Source: Lachnospiraceae bacterium
GTDB taxonomy: Bacteria > Bacillota > Clostridia > Lachnospirales > Lachnospiraceae
Direction of reading: 5' to 3'
DNA: 7,679 nucleotides
NCBI GenBank assembly: GCA_003484785.1
Contig: DNAD01000153.1
Location: forward strand, 2,186 to 9,864
Made by a program: the position numbers and the translations under genes. Below, one piece after another: positions 5,604-7,679 of this stretch (positions are counted from its first letter, which is position 1; each line of letters starts with the position of its first letter). The notes beneath the pieces are model-generated. The model did not search any database. It saw nothing but the letters and a program-made list of their open reading frames with translations, and had not been told where the DNA came from.

Positions 5604-6347
5604 TCATACCTCGATAAAAGCTATTTTGCGGGCAAGCAGCCATGAGACAAAGTACACCAGAAGACATGCGCTCATTACCCCCGTGCCCGCCGGATTGTGA
5701 TACAGGGCATAGATAAAGCCTCCGGAGCCCAGCTTCAGATACAGTATTATAAAGAGCGGGATCACTCCCATTATCTTCTGTTCATACCTCTTTCCGCTCA
5801 GCATTACCTCGATCTCCCTTTCCGTCTCGTCCTTTTCCTGCATGATGCCTACAGTCCGTCCTATCATCTCTGAAAAATTACCGCCGCTCCTCTTGGCGAT
5901 GGCAAAGATCTCCGCAAAGTCCTTAACCTCCTCGACGCCCGAACGCAGGGAAAAGTCAAGCAGCACCTTCTCTATGGATAAGCCGGCCTCCATTTCCCGC
6001 AAAAACCCCTTCATCTCCCGGCAGATAAGACTGTCTTCTCCGTTAAGCTTTACCATGTCTCCATATGCCTCCCTGAAGGAATTTTCTACGGAATAGCCCG
6101 CGTTCATCCCGGTGGCCACAGCCTGTATCATGTCCTTAAACTGCTTTGCAAGCTCCTTCTTTCTCGCAAGAAGGAGGTCTTTTCTCCTGCCGTCGATATA
6201 GAACGCAAGCCCGGGCAGCAAAAGTACGGCCATCTTCAAAGAATCGTAGAACAGGTATGAGATGAACAGCGCAAGAGCAGTATATTCCGTCAGATACCTT
6301 ACCACCTCCAAAAGCTTCAGCCTGTATATGTTGTAATTCATAAGCAT
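5604..6347 (-). CDS. tadB: TadB-like membrane platform protein
   Basis: A 247-residue protein with predicted membrane segments near 22-35, 38-50, 191-206 and 224-238 and a cytoplasmic T2SSF domain between about 69 and 190. Visible family features are FKDMIQAVATGMNAGYSVENSF (70-91), FLREMEAGLSIEKVLLDFS (115-133), FAEIFAIAKRSGGNFSEMI (144-162) and IMGVIPLFI (192-200). It pairs with TadC as the platform of the pilus machine and is expected to touch the CpaF ATPase on the cytoplasmic side. Two starts are possible. The ATG at 6347 overlaps the cpaF end by 10 nt; the ATG two codons later (6341) overlaps its TGA as ATGA, the junction type seen at other places in this operon. No strong ribosome site precedes either, so coupling to cpaF is likely. 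Confidence 0.92.
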   Translation of the reverse strand: MLMNYNIYRLKLLEVVRYLTEYTALALFISYLFYDSLKMAVLLLPGLAFYIDGRRKDLLLARKKELAKQFKDMIQAVATGMNAGYSVENSFREAYGDMVKLNGEDSLICREMKGFLREMEAGLSIEKVLLDFSLRSGVEEVKDFAEIFAIAKRSGGNFSEMIGRTVGIMQEKDETEREIEVMLSGKRYEQKIMGVIPLFIILYLKLGSGGFIYALYHNPAGTGVMSACLLVYFVSWLLARKIAFIEV

Positions 6348-7609
6348 AACCCGGCTCTTAGCAGCTTATCCCTGTTTAAGAGCTCATTTTCCTTTATTAT
6401 TTCTCCTGTTACCCTGCCATCCTGCTCTCCCTCCTCCCTGAATACAAACAGAGGACGGGTCTGTATCTCATCATCCTTATACCCGGTAACCTCTATGACC
6501 TCAAGAAGCCTCCTGCTCTTATCCCTTAGTCTCCCAAGCTGTACGATTATGTCCACACCTGAGCAGATCTGAGTGCGGACAGCCGTAAGAGGTATATCGG
6601 TATTCATAAGCATCATCGCCGTAAGCCTCGACAGGGCATCCTTTGCGCTGTTTGCATGGATCGTGGAGAGGGATCCGTCCATTCCCACGTTCATGGCCTG
6701 CAGCATGTCAATGGCCTCCTCTCCCCTGACCTCTCCCACCACTATCCTGTCCGGCCTCATACGCAGAGAAGCCTTAATCAGGTCTCTGATGCTTATGGGC
6801 TTTACCCCGTCCGTATTGGCATTTCTGGTCTCAAGGCTTACGAGGTTTTCGATCCCCCTAAGCTGCAGCTCGGCGCTGTCCTCGATGGTGATTATCCTTT
6901 CCGTATGGGGGATATAGCCTGAAAGTATGTTCAAAAATGTCGTCTTTCCCGATCCGGTCCCCCCGCTTATTATGATGTTGTACTTAGCCTCCACCAGAAG
7001 CCTCATAAAATCCAGTACCTCCATGGTGGCCGATCCCGTTTCCACAAGTTGTGCATCACTTATGGGGTTTTTGGGAAATCTTCTTATGGTAAGAATGGGA
7101 CCGTTTACAGCCACAGGCTCAAGGACCACACTGACCCTGGCGCCATCGGGAAGCCTTGCGTCCAGTATCGGAGAGGCGGTATTTACCGTCCTGTTGGCCC
7201 CGGCCGCGATCTGCTGGATGATATCCTCAAGCCTTTCCTTTGAAGAAAAGGCCCGTTTGCTGTCATACAGCCTTCCGTCCTTCTCTATAAAAATGTTGTG
7301 CATACCGTTTACCATGATCTCGGTAACCGATTCATCGTCCATAAGGCTCTGCAGAACGTCAAAACGTCGTATGGAATTAAAGACCTCAATCTTAAGTCTT
7401 TGCCTGTCCTCCGCTGAAAGCCTCTGATCCGGGGCCGTTCTTCCTATTATCTCGTCTATGAGCTTAATAACCGTCTCGTCATTTATTTCCGGTAATATTT
7501 CAAGCTCCTGCCTTACCTGTTTTGTAAGCCTTGCGATCTCGTCGGTCAGGCCCCTCTCCTCTTTTTGGTCAGTCACGGGCATGCTGCTTTTCCGGCTTAC
7601 GGGGATCAC
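6338..7609 (-). CDS. cpaF: CpaF/TadA-family pilus assembly ATPase
   Basis: A 423-residue secretion ATPase of the VirB11/CpaF family that powers Tad pilus assembly in the cytoplasm. Visible motifs in order: the N-terminal LMDDESVTEIMVNG (89-102), SPILDARLPDGARVSVVLEP (146-165), Walker A GGTGSGKT (216-223, K222), Asp box TIEDSAEL (241-248), Walker B-like RIVVGEVRGEEA (288-299, E293) and His box DGSLSTIHANS (311-321, H318). The position before the His box reads GMDGS, where many relatives have GHDGS. All catalytic residues look intact and the length is normal. The start is GTG at 7609, which overlaps the TGA of the upstream gene as GTGA. An ATG at 7582 is the alternative. The frame stays open to the window edge, but there is no ATG, GTG or TTG above 7609 in the window. 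It is translationally coupled at both ends. Confidence 0.96.
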   Translation of the reverse strand: MIPVSRKSSMPVTDQKEERGLTDEIARLTKQVRQELEILPEINDETVIKLIDEIIGRTAPDQRLSAEDRQRLKIEVFNSIRRFDVLQSLMDDESVTEIMVNGMHNIFIEKDGRLYDSKRAFSSKERLEDIIQQIAAGANRTVNTASPILDARLPDGARVSVVLEPVAVNGPILTIRRFPKNPISDAQLVETGSATMEVLDFMRLLVEAKYNIIISGGTGSGKTTFLNILSGYIPHTERIITIEDSAELQLRGIENLVSLETRNANTDGVKPISIRDLIKASLRMRPDRIVVGEVRGEEAIDMLQAMNVGMDGSLSTIHANSAKDALSRLTAMMLMNTDIPLTAVRTQICSGVDIIVQLGRLRDKSRRLLEVIEVTGYKDDEIQTRPLFVFREEGEQDGRVTGEIIKENELLNRDKLLRAGLCL

Positions 7610-7679
7610 TCTGAGAGGCCCCGCTGTCCCGGGGGCAGTACCCTGACGGACGGGGCTTTGACCGGCAAAACTCCGGCCG
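7606..7679 (-). CDS. C-terminal end of an unidentified upstream gene
   Basis: The last 24 codons of an open frame ending in TGA at 7608-7606, whose stop overlaps the cpaF GTG start as GTGA. The visible peptide (AGVLPVKAPSVRVLPPGQRG, then LSE) is rich in Pro and Val and matches nothing I can name. In Tad operons the gene before cpaF is often a CpaE/MinD-like ATPase, but nothing visible here shows that. The alternative is that this stretch belongs to a longer CpaF N-terminus, since that frame is also open. Confidence 0.45.
   Translation of the reverse strand, partial: AGVLPVKAPSVRVLPPGQRGLSE

Noticed and set aside
6153..6176. Perfect 9-bp inverted repeat with a 6-base loop inside tadB
   Set aside because: It falls in codons for LLARKKEL-type residues built from Leu CTC/CTT and Lys/Glu AAG/GAG codons. 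A repeat of this length is expected about once in five windows of this size by chance, and no T-run follows.
6927..7427. A 166-codon open frame on the plus strand inside cpaF
   Set aside because: It is antisense to the most conserved part of an intact CpaF ATPase, has a low-complexity Ser/Leu-rich composition and lacks a recognisable family. It is a shadow of the codon use on the other strand.
1..7679. CRISPR arrays, tRNA or rRNA genes, insertion sequences, attachment sites
   Set aside because: No regularly spaced repeats, tRNA-like cloverleaf, rRNA segment, transposase motif or terminal inverted repeats were seen. Nearly the whole window is coding on one strand.

Overview
The window carries one tightly packed operon, transcribed entirely on the minus strand, for a Tad/Flp-type (type IVb-like) pilus or secretion machine of the kind found in Gram-positive Clostridia. 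The protein families (Flp1-like minimal pilin, DUF5702, TadE-like pseudopilins, a DUF6382 protein), the heavy use of ATA, AGA and AGG codons at roughly even GC, and the absence of any secretin or outer-membrane gene point to a Lachnospiraceae-like member of the Bacillota. The taxon is inferred from gene content, not from a marker gene.

In transcription order (high to low coordinates) the genes are: the last 24 codons of an unidentified gene (7679-7606); the CpaF/TadA assembly ATPase (7609-6338); the membrane platform proteins TadB (6347-5604) and TadC (5602-4175); a 59-residue Flp major pilin (4121-3942); a DUF5702 membrane-anchored protein (3945-2593); a TadE-like pseudopilin with two C-terminal Cys/His modules (2530-1727); a minimal A24 prepilin peptidase (1593-1177); a second TadE-like pseudopilin (1157-591); and the N-terminal DUF6382 part of a probable FHA-domain protein that runs off the low-coordinate edge (600-1).

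The genes fit one machine. CpaF would power the TadB/TadC platform, which extracts pilins from the membrane. The A24 peptidase would cleave the Flp and TadE-like leaders. DUF5702 and the TadE proteins would be minor or tip components. The DUF6382 protein probably links the machine to phosphothreonine signalling. Most junctions overlap by 4-10 bases or are 1 base apart, implying translational coupling. Three junctions are exceptions: before flp (53 nt), before the first tadE (62 nt) and before the peptidase gene (133 nt). These hold the noncoding features: a 12-base sequence shared by the two pilin-gene leaders, a small hairpin before flp, and a long hairpin between tadE and the peptidase gene.

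I see no promoter, intrinsic terminator, tRNA, rRNA, insertion sequence or CRISPR array. Both ends of the operon lie outside the window. The plus strand holds only antisense shadows of the minus-strand genes. The least described parts are the Cys/His tail on the first TadE protein, the roughly 200-residue outside domain inserted in TadC, and the shared leader sequences of the pilin genes.
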